From Bacillota bacterium (GTDB taxonomy: Bacteria > Bacillota_A > Clostridia > Christensenellales > Aristaeellaceae): a DNA stretch of 64,000 nt. The DNA is taken from the NCBI GenBank assembly GCA_023421735.1, contig JAEZSP010000002.1:65549-129548 (forward strand), read 5' to 3'. This document shows positions 27,846-35,323 of the stretch, piece by piece. Positions within the stretch are counted from its first letter, which is position 1. Each line of letters begins with the position of its first letter. The notes beneath the pieces are model-generated. The model was not told where the DNA came from. It saw nothing but the letters and a program-made list of their open reading frames with translations, and searched no databases. The position numbers and the translations under genes are program-made.

Positions 27846-28660
27846 TCGGTTATGTATGGCTCGTTATTGCGGTTTGCGTCGAGCAGCTGATCCGAATAAT
27901 GCGCGACTAAATGGCGTGCCAGATATTGGATATACGCGAATACGGGACTCACGTCCAGCTGCTCGTGCCCCTGTTCCTTGCCATATCTTTGCAAATGAAA
28001 CACAAGGGTTTCATTTGCAAAGCCGGAAAGCGGATTGAGCATGCTGTCGGTCAACAAAATGATCCTGCTTCCGCGCGCGTGTGCGAGTTGCACGCAGGTG
28101 TGCGTGTACGCGTAGTGCGGCGCGAAGGAGACGGCTAGAATCAGCGTTTCGGGGTTTGCAAGGTTTAAAATATCATTCCAGTCATAGATGAGCCGCGAAA
28201 AAAGCACGCCGTCTCGTATGCAGTACAGGCGGTGGAGCAGTTCCGCCGCGACACCAAACGAATCCATATAGCCCACGACGAGAACGTTCTTTGCACACAG
28301 GATCTCCCTGCACACGCGGTCGAGCTGTGCCTCGTCGATGTTGCAGTACATTTCTGCGAGATTTTTTTGCGCGGCTTGCGCAATGCCTTTCAAATCGTCC
28401 GCCGCGAGAGGGGCGGTCTCTGTGGGGCGGGCGAAAACCGCCATGCTTTGAGCGCTTTTTTGCAGATCGGTATAACCTTCAAACCCAATCGCGCGGCAAA
28501 AACGCACAATCGTCGCAGGACTGGTCCCGATCCTTTCCGAAAGCACGGAGAGCGGGGAAAACAGCGTCTCGTCGTAGTGTGCGCTGATGTAGCGTGCGAT
28601 CTTTTGGTGCGACGGTGAGAGCGCTTGATACCGGGACTCAATCGTCGATTTAATCGACAT
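27842..28660 (-). CDS. MurR/RpiR-family transcriptional regulator
   Basis: A 272-residue protein; MSIKSTIESRYQAL at 28660 follows GAAGGTG. Residues ~1-75 are the RpiR helix-turn-helix (LSPSHQKIARYI, then SERIGTSPATIVRFCRAIGFEGY). Residues ~115-250 are a SIS-type domain (NVLVVGYMDSFGVAAELLHR). RpiR proteins sense phosphosugars or related small molecules. As first gene of the MATE, peptide importer and peptidase unit it probably controls it. A perfect 15-base inverted repeat lies inside the SIS-domain coding region. Confidence 0.85.
   Translation of the reverse strand: MSIKSTIESRYQALSPSHQKIARYISAHYDETLFSPLSVLSERIGTSPATIVRFCRAIGFEGYTDLQKSAQSMAVFARPTETAPLAADDLKGIAQAAQKNLAEMYCNIDEAQLDRVCREILCAKNVLVVGYMDSFGVAAELLHRLYCIRDGVLFSRLIYDWNDILNLANPETLILAVSFAPHYAYTHTCVQLAHARGSRIILLTDSMLNPLSGFANETLVFHLQRYGKEQGHEQLDVSPVFAYIQYLARHLVAHYSDQLLDANRNNEPYITE
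27987..28022. repeat. Perfect 15-base inverted repeat inside the RpiR-type gene
   Basis: 27987-28001 is the exact reverse complement of 28008-28022, with a 6-base loop. It encodes the FANETLVFHLQR stretch of the SIS domain. A perfect stem this long inside an open frame is unlikely by chance. Confidence 0.8.
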
Positions 28661-28705
28661 CTGCAACACCTTCTTTCGGATGACCCGTTTCATCGGCTTA
28701 TACCC

Positions 28706-28721
28706 TGAAATATTTTTTTCA
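28706..28721 (-). promoter_or_regulatory. Candidate RpiR-type operator
   Basis: TGAAATATTTTTTTCA is an imperfect palindrome (TGAAA...TTTCA) just downstream of the -10 element of the regulator's own promoter. This shape is common for RpiR-family operators. No second copy is seen elsewhere in the cluster. Confidence 0.35.
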
Positions 28722-28750
28722 ATGATAGCATGCGAATTGCATCTTGTCAA
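28722..28750 (-). promoter_or_regulatory. Promoter of the RpiR/MATE/peptide-uptake operon
   Basis: On the minus strand: TTGACA, 17 bases, TATCAT. The spacer contains ATGCGAATTGCAT, another near-palindrome that could bind a repressor. Confidence 0.65.
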
Positions 28751-29012
28751 ATAAAAATATGCGAAAGTTTATGCCTATCACCGACGGGGGCGGGGGCGAA
28801 AAACGGCCGTTTGAGAGAAATAATAAAGTATAAATATAAAAAATTACGGCATAAGTGCTGAAATATCGTGCATGAATGTGAATTTATTGGCGCGAAAGCC
28901 AGGCGCGCGAGGGACACAACGGACAAATAAACAGATGCGGTTCGCACGATGATTGTGCAATTTTACAAATAAAAACCTGCACAAATGGGCGTTTGCACGC
29001 TTGCGTTTGCGC
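28751..29012. other. AT-rich gap with no recognised gene
   Basis: About 260 bases between the RpiR-operon promoter and the terminator of the EAL gene. The AT content is well above that of the neighbourhood. I see no gene, no known riboswitch core and no further clear promoter. Confidence 0.6.
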
Positions 29013-29050
29013 AAAAAAACCGCCGACCGAACCAGATGTTCGGTCGGCGG
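29013..29050 (-). terminator. Rho-independent terminator of the EAL-domain gene
   Basis: A perfect 13-pair stem (29020-29032 with 29038-29050), 5-base loop, then T7 on the minus strand, 13 bases after the stop. Confidence 0.9.
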
Positions 29051-29062
29051 GAAAGAGGAGCG

Positions 29063-29845
29063 TCAGGATGCATCCTTGCTGCCGTATTGCCGGATAAACT
29101 CGTACAGCTTTTTTTCCGCCATCGGCGGTCCGATCAGGAACCCCTGCCCTTTCCAGAAACCGAGATCCCCGTAGAATTCGAACTGATCGCCGTTTTCAAT
29201 GCCCTTTGCGCACACCGTCATGCCGAGTGTGTCCGCCAGATGTGCGATGGACACCAAAATGCGCACGAGCTTGTCGTCGCCGGGAATGCCGCCTGAGAAA
29301 CAGCGCGCCAGTTTGATGCCGTCAAAGGGCAGGCGATTGAGCAAATAGAGGTTGTTACTGCCGATGCCGAAGTTGTCAAACAAAAGTTTTGCGCCCATCT
29401 CCTTGAGGGTGATGAGATTTTCGATGCCCTTCGGAGTCAGTTTGTCGACCTCGGTCAACTCGAGTTCGAGATTGCGCGGCGCAAGGCGCTGCCGATCGAG
29501 CTCGACCTTTGTCTTTTCCACAAAATCGGAGCTGTTGATCGAATCGGCCCAGATGTTGACGGCGACGATCAGGTCGCAGCCGATCCGGTCCATCAGCCGC
29601 CTGATCATCCCGAGCGCACTTTTCATAAACCAGTCGGAAAAGATCTGGCTGGTATGCTTGTCGGAGGCGGTTTTGCGCACGTAGCCATAACCCGGGACGG
29701 ACTCGCCGTCCGGAAGATGGAGTACTTCTGCAAAGACCTCGTATGTGTTGCAGGTGTTTTTTCCAAACGTCCACTTGGGCTGGCCATACAGCTCAAAAGC
29801 CCCATCTTCGATCAAAGAACGCAGCTTTTCTTGTGAAAGGTTCAT
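29063..29845 (-). CDS. Stand-alone EAL-domain protein with altered metal-site motif
   Basis: A 260-residue protein made only of an EAL domain. EAL enzymes hydrolyse cyclic di-GMP. The lead motif reads YEVFAEVL (E-V-F in place of E-A-L). The asparagine (VAVNIWA) and glutamate (LELELTE) ligands and the KxxR-region lysine (GIKLAR) are present. However, DDFGTG is DNFGIG, replacing the second metal aspartate, and AEGVE is AKGIE. It may be a weak enzyme or a nucleotide-binding or protein-binding relic. No sensor or membrane domain is attached. It has its own promoter and terminator. Confidence 0.8.
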   Translation of the reverse strand: MNLSQEKLRSLIEDGAFELYGQPKWTFGKNTCNTYEVFAEVLHLPDGESVPGYGYVRKTASDKHTSQIFSDWFMKSALGMIRRLMDRIGCDLIVAVNIWADSINSSDFVEKTKVELDRQRLAPRNLELELTEVDKLTPKGIENLITLKEMGAKLLFDNFGIGSNNLYLLNRLPFDGIKLARCFSGGIPGDDKLVRILVSIAHLADTLGMTVCAKGIENGDQFEFYGDLGFWKGQGFLIGPPMAEKKLYEFIRQYGSKDAS

Positions 29846-29914
29846 GCGTGTCCCTCCTTTGTTGCAGGTCTTCCGCGCGCTGTTTGGGCCGCAGCAGAAG
29901 ATTTCCGTGCTTAT

Positions 29915-29943
29915 ATTTTACAACAAATTCACGCATTGGTCAA
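29915..29943 (-). promoter_or_regulatory. Promoter of the EAL-domain gene
   Basis: On the minus strand: TTGACC, 17 bases, TAAAAT, about 70 bases before the start. Confidence 0.6.
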
Positions 29944-29989
29944 TACGACTGATATGGTATTTGCATTTTTAATGACTACCACCATAATA

Positions 29990-30034
29990 TGAAAAAATTG
30001 AATTGAACACGCCGCGTCCTCTGAGGACGCGGCG
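29990..30034 (-). terminator. Terminator after the DUF815 ATPase gene
   Basis: A perfect 11-pair stem (30010-30020 with 30024-30034) follows the stop at 30042. On the minus strand a T-rich stretch ending in T6 lies about 14 bases further on. The distance weakens the case slightly. Confidence 0.55.
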
Positions 30035-30041
30035 CATGGGC

Positions 30042-31292
30042 CTACATCATTCTTGCGATATGTTCGACAAATTGGCGCGCCGTCCTGCCCGATCGTCCGC
30101 CGCGCTCGAGCGCGTACTGTTCGGCCAGCAGCTCGATATTTTCAACGCCGCCCAACCCGTGCGCATCGGCGAGCGCGTGCACGATCTCGATATACTTGTC
30201 CTTATTGGGTTTTGAAAATAGGATTGCGAGCCCGAACCGCTCGGACAGGGAGGCGACTTCCTGCATGGTCTCATTGAGGTGGACATCGTCGCCGCTGCGG
30301 TCGGAAAACGTCTCCTTGACGAGATGGCGGCGGTTGCTGGTGGCGTAGATTGCGACGTTTGCGCCCCGGGCGGCAACCGAACCTTCGAGGATCGCCTTTA
30401 GCGCGCCGATTTCCTCGTTGCCCTGCGCAAAGGAGAGGTCGTCGATGAACAGGATGAACTTGAGGGGATTGTCTACGAGCCGCTCAATGATGCGCGGTAT
30501 TTCAAGAAGGTCGGCCTTTCGCACTTCCACGAGCCGCAGACCACGCATCCAGTATTCGTTGACGATGGCCTTGACGGTCGACGACTTGCCCGTGCCCGCG
30601 TCGCCGTATAACAGCGCGTTTGCGACCGGCTTCTCTTCCCAGAAGGCGAGCGTGTTTTGGACCAGCCGCCCGCGCTCCCGTTCATAGCCCGTCAGCTGTG
30701 AAAGCCGGATGGGGTCCGGTATCATGACCGGCACAATCGCCCCCGCGTGATAGGTGAACATGCGTGCGTTGGAATAGATTCCAAACCCTGCGGTCGCGAG
30801 CCGATCCATCTGATCTGCATAGGCGGCCTCGAAGTCGAACAATTCGTCGGTTGTCCATTCGGGCAGATCAATTTCCTGCGGCATCCCGGCCTTGACGTCC
30901 CGTGCAGAAAGGGTCGAAAGCGCGCGTAAGACTGCGAGCTCGCGCCGGACGCAGCCTTCAATCGTCTCTGAAACCGCCGCCTTGCGGGCGCGCAGCCGGA
31001 CATATGTGTTCTCGTCAGATACGACCAGTCGCCACACGTAAGCGGTGAAGTTTTCCCCGCTCTGAAAGAGCAGGTGTGCAAACGACGCATAGCGGTCGAC
31101 CTTTTCTTCGGGCGCATTTTCCGCGGTCAATAAATTGAGAAAGGCCCGGACGACCGCGTCGTCCAGCAGGCGGCGGAACACAACCAGCGACCGCGCCCGC
31201 AATGCGATTTGATTCAACTGGAACATCACCTTTTCAGTCATTTTGATGAAACCATATGCCCTATCGTACCGAAAAGCGGCGGCGTTCTCCAT
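30042..31292 (-). CDS. AAA-family ATPase, DUF815 type
   Basis: A 416-residue protein. The N-terminal ~190 residues are a family-specific helical region. Then comes an AAA core with Walker A GDAGTGKSS, Walker B FILFIDDLSF and a sensor-1 region (IYATSNRRHLV). The C-terminal segment GGRSGRTARQFVEH fits DUF815 (YeaC/RavA-like neighbours in AAA+ space). The function is not established. The start is uncertain because AAGGGCG is close to the first ATG; an ATG at 31241 is an alternative. Single gene, divergent from the molybdenum operon. Confidence 0.8.
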   Translation of the reverse strand: MENAAAFRYDRAYGFIKMTEKVMFQLNQIALRARSLVVFRRLLDDAVVRAFLNLLTAENAPEEKVDRYASFAHLLFQSGENFTAYVWRLVVSDENTYVRLRARKAAVSETIEGCVRRELAVLRALSTLSARDVKAGMPQEIDLPEWTTDELFDFEAAYADQMDRLATAGFGIYSNARMFTYHAGAIVPVMIPDPIRLSQLTGYERERGRLVQNTLAFWEEKPVANALLYGDAGTGKSSTVKAIVNEYWMRGLRLVEVRKADLLEIPRIIERLVDNPLKFILFIDDLSFAQGNEEIGALKAILEGSVAARGANVAIYATSNRRHLVKETFSDRSGDDVHLNETMQEVASLSERFGLAILFSKPNKDKYIEIVHALADAHGLGGVENIELLAEQYALERGGRSGRTARQFVEHIARMM

Positions 31293-31317
31293 CGCCCTTA
31301 AGTTAATTCATCTGCGC

Positions 31318-31346
31318 TGTACAAGCATGCGTGCGTATGGTAATAT
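31318..31346 (+). promoter_or_regulatory. Candidate promoter of the molybdenum hydroxylase operon
   Basis: TGTACA, 17 bases, TAATAT, about 34 bases before the binding-protein start. Both boxes match the consensus at 4 of 6 positions. Confidence 0.4.
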
Positions 31347-31379
31347 GTAAGGAGAAGATTGTGAACGGGAGCATGTGAT

Positions 31380-32378
31380 ATGAAACGTTTTATTTCACTC
31401 TTTCTTGCGGTTGTTCTTTACCTTGCTCTGATCCCGGCATTTGCCGAGGCGGACGCACCCATTACCGTTATCGATCAGATCGGACGCACGGTCACGCTCG
31501 CGGCGCCGGCGGAGCGCATCGTTTCTTCCTATTACATCTCGACAGCGACGCTCATTGCGCTTGGACTTGAAGATCGGCTGGTCGGGATCGAAATGAAGGC
31601 GGAGGGGCGCACGCTGTATCAGATGGCGGCGCCTCAGATCATCGGCCTTCCGGCGGTCGGCTCCGGCAAGGGCATCAACGTGGAGGAAACCGCCGCAACA
31701 AACCCGGATGTGGTGATTTTGCCCAAAAAGCTTGCGGATTCCGCCGCCTCCTTTGAGGCGCTGGGTATTCCGGTTGTGGTCGTCGATCCCGAGACGAAGG
31801 AGAAATTCGCGGAGTGCGTGATGCTCCTTGCCGAGATCACCGGGACGACGGCGCGCGCGGAGGCGCTGCTCTCGTACGACGACGAGCAGACCGCGATGAT
31901 TGAGGACCTCGTTGCGGATCTTGACAAACCCCGTGTGTATCTGTCCTCCGCTTCCGGAACGCTCGTGACGTTTCCCGGGGGAATGTATCAATCGGCACTG
32001 ATTGAGACGGCGGGCGGGACCTGCGTGTCCGCGGAACTGGCGGGCGAGAGTCAGGCGGAGGTGTCGGCCGAGCAGGTCGTTTTGTGGAATCCGGAATACA
32101 TGTTCTACGTCACGGGCGCTGATTATACGGCTACGGACATCACGACCGACGAGCGGCTTGCGGGCGTGGCCGCCATCGAAAATGACAATGTATACCAATT
32201 CCCGTCGGCCATCGAATCCTGGGACTATCCCACGCCCTCGTCGATCCTGGGCATTCTGTATCTTGCGCACATGCTGCATCCGGATGTGTATACCGAGGAT
32301 CAGTACGTCCAGGCGGCGACGGATTTTTATCGCACATTTTTTGACATCGATGTGACCAAAGAGGAGATCGGCCTGTAA
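31380..32378 (+). CDS. FecB-type ABC binding protein, probably for molybdate
   Basis: A 332-residue secreted protein; GGGAG lies 8 bases before the ATG. The signal peptide ends PAFAEA at about residue 24, with no lipobox cysteine. The rest is the rigid-helix type III fold (DQIGRTVTLAAPAERIVS, ATNPDVVILP, then a C-terminal SILGILYLAHMLHPDVY). This fold binds metal chelates, B12 or, in MolA-type proteins, molybdate/tungstate. The operon continues with its permease and ATPase and then molybdenum-enzyme genes, so molybdate is the best guess. Sequence alone does not exclude an iron or cobalamin substrate. Confidence 0.8.
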   Translation: MKRFISLFLAVVLYLALIPAFAEADAPITVIDQIGRTVTLAAPAERIVSSYYISTATLIALGLEDRLVGIEMKAEGRTLYQMAAPQIIGLPAVGSGKGINVEETAATNPDVVILPKKLADSAASFEALGIPVVVVDPETKEKFAECVMLLAEITGTTARAEALLSYDDEQTAMIEDLVADLDKPRVYLSSASGTLVTFPGGMYQSALIETAGGTCVSAELAGESQAEVSAEQVVLWNPEYMFYVTGADYTATDITTDERLAGVAAIENDNVYQFPSAIESWDYPTPSSILGILYLAHMLHPDVYTEDQYVQAATDFYRTFFDIDVTKEEIGL

Positions 32379-33368
32379 GTGTTTGGAAAGCGCGGCAAAT
32401 GGATCCTTGCGCTCGCGGCATTGGGGTGCCTGATTGTGTCCTTTGTGGTGGGCAGGTACCCGCTCTCGCTGGGTGAAATCGGGCGGATATTGCTCGGTCA
32501 GGACGCGGACAGCGTCCCGGCGCGGGTGTTTCTCAACATCCGCCTGCCGCGCGCGCTCATCGTTTCGGTGTGCGGAATGGGACTCGCGGTTGCGGGTCAG
32601 ATCTTCCAGCGCGTATTCGTCAATCCGCTCGTGTCGCCGGACGTACTGGGTGTGAGCGGCGGCTGTTCCGTCGGTGCGGTTGCCGCCATCCTCGCGGGCG
32701 CGGGCATGTGGGCGACGCAGGCGTTTGCGTTTATGGGCGGGCTGTGTGCGGTCGGACTCTCGATTCTGCTTGCGCGTGCCATTCGGGGCGAACGGCGCAT
32801 CTCGATGATCCTCTCCGGCATCATCATCGGCGCGTTGGCAAATGCCGTCATCATGTTTTTCAAGTACGTCGCGGATCCCACAAACGAGCTAGCGACCATC
32901 GAATATTGGCTCATGGGAAGTTTTCATACGGCGCGCTGGGTCGATTTGCGCCTTCTCGTGCCCATGACGGCGATCTGCTTTTTGGGGCTGTTCCTGTTGC
33001 GCTACCCGATCCAGATCATTGCACTTGGCGATGAGGAAGCGAAGAGTTTAGGGGTCAATGTCCCGCGCGTGCGGGCTGTCGCGCTTTTTCTGGCGACCGC
33101 GCTGGTCGCCGCGTCTGTTTGTGTGGCGGGTATCGTGAGCTGGGTGGGGCTGATCGTTCCGCACATGGTGCGGCGCGTTTCCCACCGGGACAGCACGCTC
33201 TTCATTGAATCCGCCATGGGCGGCGCAGCCGTTTTGACCGTTGCGGACGCATTGGCGCGCAGCATTGCGACCGCAGAAATTCCGATCAGCATCCTTACAT
33301 CTCTCATGGGCGCGATCTTCCTCGCGGCGGTCCTCCTCGCGCGGCAAAGGGGGACTGCCCGTGATTGA
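32379..33368 (+). CDS. FecCD-type ABC permease
   Basis: A 329-residue membrane protein; the GTG directly follows the binding-protein stop. BtuC/FecCD-family features are NIRLPRALIVSVCGMGLAVAG, GVSGGCSVGAV and VSWVGLIVPHMVRR. About ten membrane helices are expected. It is a homodimeric permease of the type II importer class. It overlaps the ATPase start by 8 bases. Confidence 0.88.
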   Translation: MFGKRGKWILALAALGCLIVSFVVGRYPLSLGEIGRILLGQDADSVPARVFLNIRLPRALIVSVCGMGLAVAGQIFQRVFVNPLVSPDVLGVSGGCSVGAVAAILAGAGMWATQAFAFMGGLCAVGLSILLARAIRGERRISMILSGIIIGALANAVIMFFKYVADPTNELATIEYWLMGSFHTARWVDLRLLVPMTAICFLGLFLLRYPIQIIALGDEEAKSLGVNVPRVRAVALFLATALVAASVCVAGIVSWVGLIVPHMVRRVSHRDSTLFIESAMGGAAVLTVADALARSIATAEIPISILTSLMGAIFLAAVLLARQRGTARD

Positions 33369-34101
33369 AATTCAGAATTTGATGCTCAAACGCTGCGGAC
33401 AAGCGGTGCTCGCGGACGCGAATCTCTCGATCGGCGAGGGCGTCACGGCGCTCCTTGGGCGAAACGGTGCGGGAAAGACCACGCTCATCCGTGCGCTGAC
33501 GGGCTTTCTAAAGCCGTCGGCAGGGGAGATTTTGCTCGACGGACGCCCTCTTTCAACTTATTCCGACCGGGAACGCGCACAAAAACTGGCCTATGTGCCC
33601 CAGAATCCGCGCGAAGGGCTTTTTGTGACGGCTGCGTACTTTGTTGCGATGGGTGCGTTCCCCAATCAAAGTCTTTTCCGCACGCCGGGGCCTGCGCGCA
33701 TGCGGCAGGCGGGGGAGATTCTGTTTGCCATGGGACTTTCGCAGTTCGCTGAACGGGGCATGGACACATTGAGCGGCGGCGAAACGCGGCTTATGTATCT
33801 GGCGCGGGCGCAGATGCAGGGGGCAGAATGCTTCATTCTCGACGAGCCGCTTGCGGGACTGGACTACGCATGGCAGCACAGATTCCTCGAGCGGCTGAAG
33901 CGGGAAAAGAGAGGCGTGTTTTTATCCCTGCACGATCCCTCGTTCGCCATGCAATACGCGGATCGGATTGTCCTCATCGCGGATGGACGTTTGTATGAAA
34001 ACCCGCGCGAGGCGAACTTACAGGCAGCATATGGGCGGGAACTGCGGCTGATCGAGGCGGAAAACCAGAAAATCGCGGTCTGGAAAGGATCATCGACATG
34101 A
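33361..34101 (+). CDS. ABC transporter ATPase of the FecBCD-type importer
   Basis: A 246-residue protein; the GTG at 33361 lies behind AAAGGGGG. Walker A is GRNGAGKTT, signature LSGGETRLMYLARAQ, Walker B CFILDEPLAGLD and the switch histidine is in LSLHDPSFA. Its ATGA stop overlap with the FAD subunit gene ties the transporter to the molybdenum hydroxylase at the translation level. Confidence 0.88.
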   Translation: MIEIQNLMLKRCGQAVLADANLSIGEGVTALLGRNGAGKTTLIRALTGFLKPSAGEILLDGRPLSTYSDRERAQKLAYVPQNPREGLFVTAAYFVAMGAFPNQSLFRTPGPARMRQAGEILFAMGLSQFAERGMDTLSGGETRLMYLARAQMQGAECFILDEPLAGLDYAWQHRFLERLKREKRGVFLSLHDPSFAMQYADRIVLIADGRLYENPREANLQAAYGRELRLIEAENQKIAVWKGSST

Positions 34102-34862
34102 ACTTCAGGCGGTATGTGATGGCGGAGAGCCTCGAGGAGGCCTGGACGCTGAACCAAAAAAGAGGCAACCGGATTCTGGGCGGCACGCTCTGGATGAAGA
34201 TGGGCGGGAGCCACTTTGATGCGGCAATCGATTTGAGCCGTCTTGGACTCGATCAGATTGAACACGAGGGCGGCGCATATCGGATCGGCTGCATGGCGAC
34301 GCTGCACGACTTGGAGACGCATGCGGGACTGGGTGCACTAACGGGCGGCGCAATCGGGCGCGCGCTCGCGCCCATCGTCGGGGTGCAGTTCCGAAATTAT
34401 GCGACTGTGGGCGGAAGCGTGTTCGGCCGCTACGGATTTTCGGACGTCCTGACGGTTTTCATGGCGATGGATGCGGAGGTCATGCTCTACCGGGGCGGAC
34501 GCGTTCCGATCCGCGCCTTTGCGCAGATGCCCTACGACAAGGACATCCTCACGCACGTCGTCGTGCGGGACGTTCCGATGAAGATCGCATGCGAGAGCGT
34601 ACGGCTTTCGAAGACCGATTTTCCCGTTCTGACCTGCGCCGTGTCCGAGATCGGCGGCAAAATCGCAGCGGTCGTGGGCGCGCGACCCAACAGGGCGCGC
34701 GCAGTCGATCTGCCGGAGGGCGCCGCATATGCAGATTTTCCCGCGCTGGTCGCGGATGCGCTGGATTTTGGGTCAAACATGCGCGGCTCGGCGGCGTACC
34801 GCAAGCACCTGTGCCGCGTGCTGGTCGGCCGCTGCATAACCGGGATCGGAGGCGACAGATGA
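34098..34862 (+). CDS. Molybdenum hydroxylase FAD-binding subunit (XdhB/CoxM type)
   Basis: A 254-residue protein. The FAD-binding strand GNRILGGTLW (in place of the usual AGGTDL motif) and the second FAD motif RNYATVGGSVFGRYGFSD are present. The C-terminal CO-dehydrogenase-flavoprotein region is short but recognisable. It carries electrons from the iron-sulfur subunit to an acceptor. It overlaps both neighbours by 4 bases (ATGA), typical for stoichiometric complexes. Confidence 0.85.
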   Translation: MNFRRYVMAESLEEAWTLNQKRGNRILGGTLWMKMGGSHFDAAIDLSRLGLDQIEHEGGAYRIGCMATLHDLETHAGLGALTGGAIGRALAPIVGVQFRNYATVGGSVFGRYGFSDVLTVFMAMDAEVMLYRGGRVPIRAFAQMPYDKDILTHVVVRDVPMKIACESVRLSKTDFPVLTCAVSEIGGKIAAVVGARPNRARAVDLPEGAAYADFPALVADALDFGSNMRGSAAYRKHLCRVLVGRCITGIGGDR

Positions 34863-35323
34863 CGCTCGAACTGAGACTAAACGGCAGGCAGATCGCGGGC
34901 GAGGTTGCCCCGGACGCCATGCTGATTGATTTTCTGCGCGCGAACGGCTGCATGAGCGTTAAGCGCGGCTGCGATACCGCAAACTGCGGGTTGTGTACGG
35001 TACTTCTGGACGGGAAGCCCATCCTCTCCTGTTCCTATCCGGCCCTGCGTGCGCACGGGCACGCGGTCGTGACGCTCGAGGGCCTGCAGGCCGAGGCGGA
35101 GGAATTCGGCGGGTTCATGGCGGACGAGGGCGCTGATCAGTGCGGCTTTTGCAATCCCGGGTTCATCATGAACGTGCTCGCGATGGTGAAGGAATTGCCC
35201 GATCCAACGGAGGCGCAGATCCGCGCGTATCTTTCGGGCAACCTCTGCCGTTGTTCCGGCTTTGTGAGCCAGCATCGCGCAATCGCGCGATACATCCGCT
35301 TCAAGAGGGAGAATGAACGATGA
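34859..35323 (+). CDS. Molybdenum hydroxylase 2Fe-2S subunit (XdhC/CoxS type)
   Basis: A 154-residue protein with both clusters intact. The plant-ferredoxin type reads RGCDTANCGLCTVLLDG followed by a fourth cysteine; the second is QCGFCNPGF with GNLCRCSGF. The length is standard. It links the molybdenum site to the FAD subunit. Confidence 0.92.
   Translation: MTLELRLNGRQIAGEVAPDAMLIDFLRANGCMSVKRGCDTANCGLCTVLLDGKPILSCSYPALRAHGHAVVTLEGLQAEAEEFGGFMADEGADQCGFCNPGFIMNVLAMVKELPDPTEAQIRAYLSGNLCRCSGFVSQHRAIARYIRFKRENER

Noticed and set aside
28751..29012. Possible cyclic di-GMP riboswitch in the gap next to the EAL gene
   Set aside because: A GCGCGAAAGCCAGG stretch recalled the riboswitch core, but the required second helix and tetraloop-receptor parts are absent and no plus-strand gene follows.
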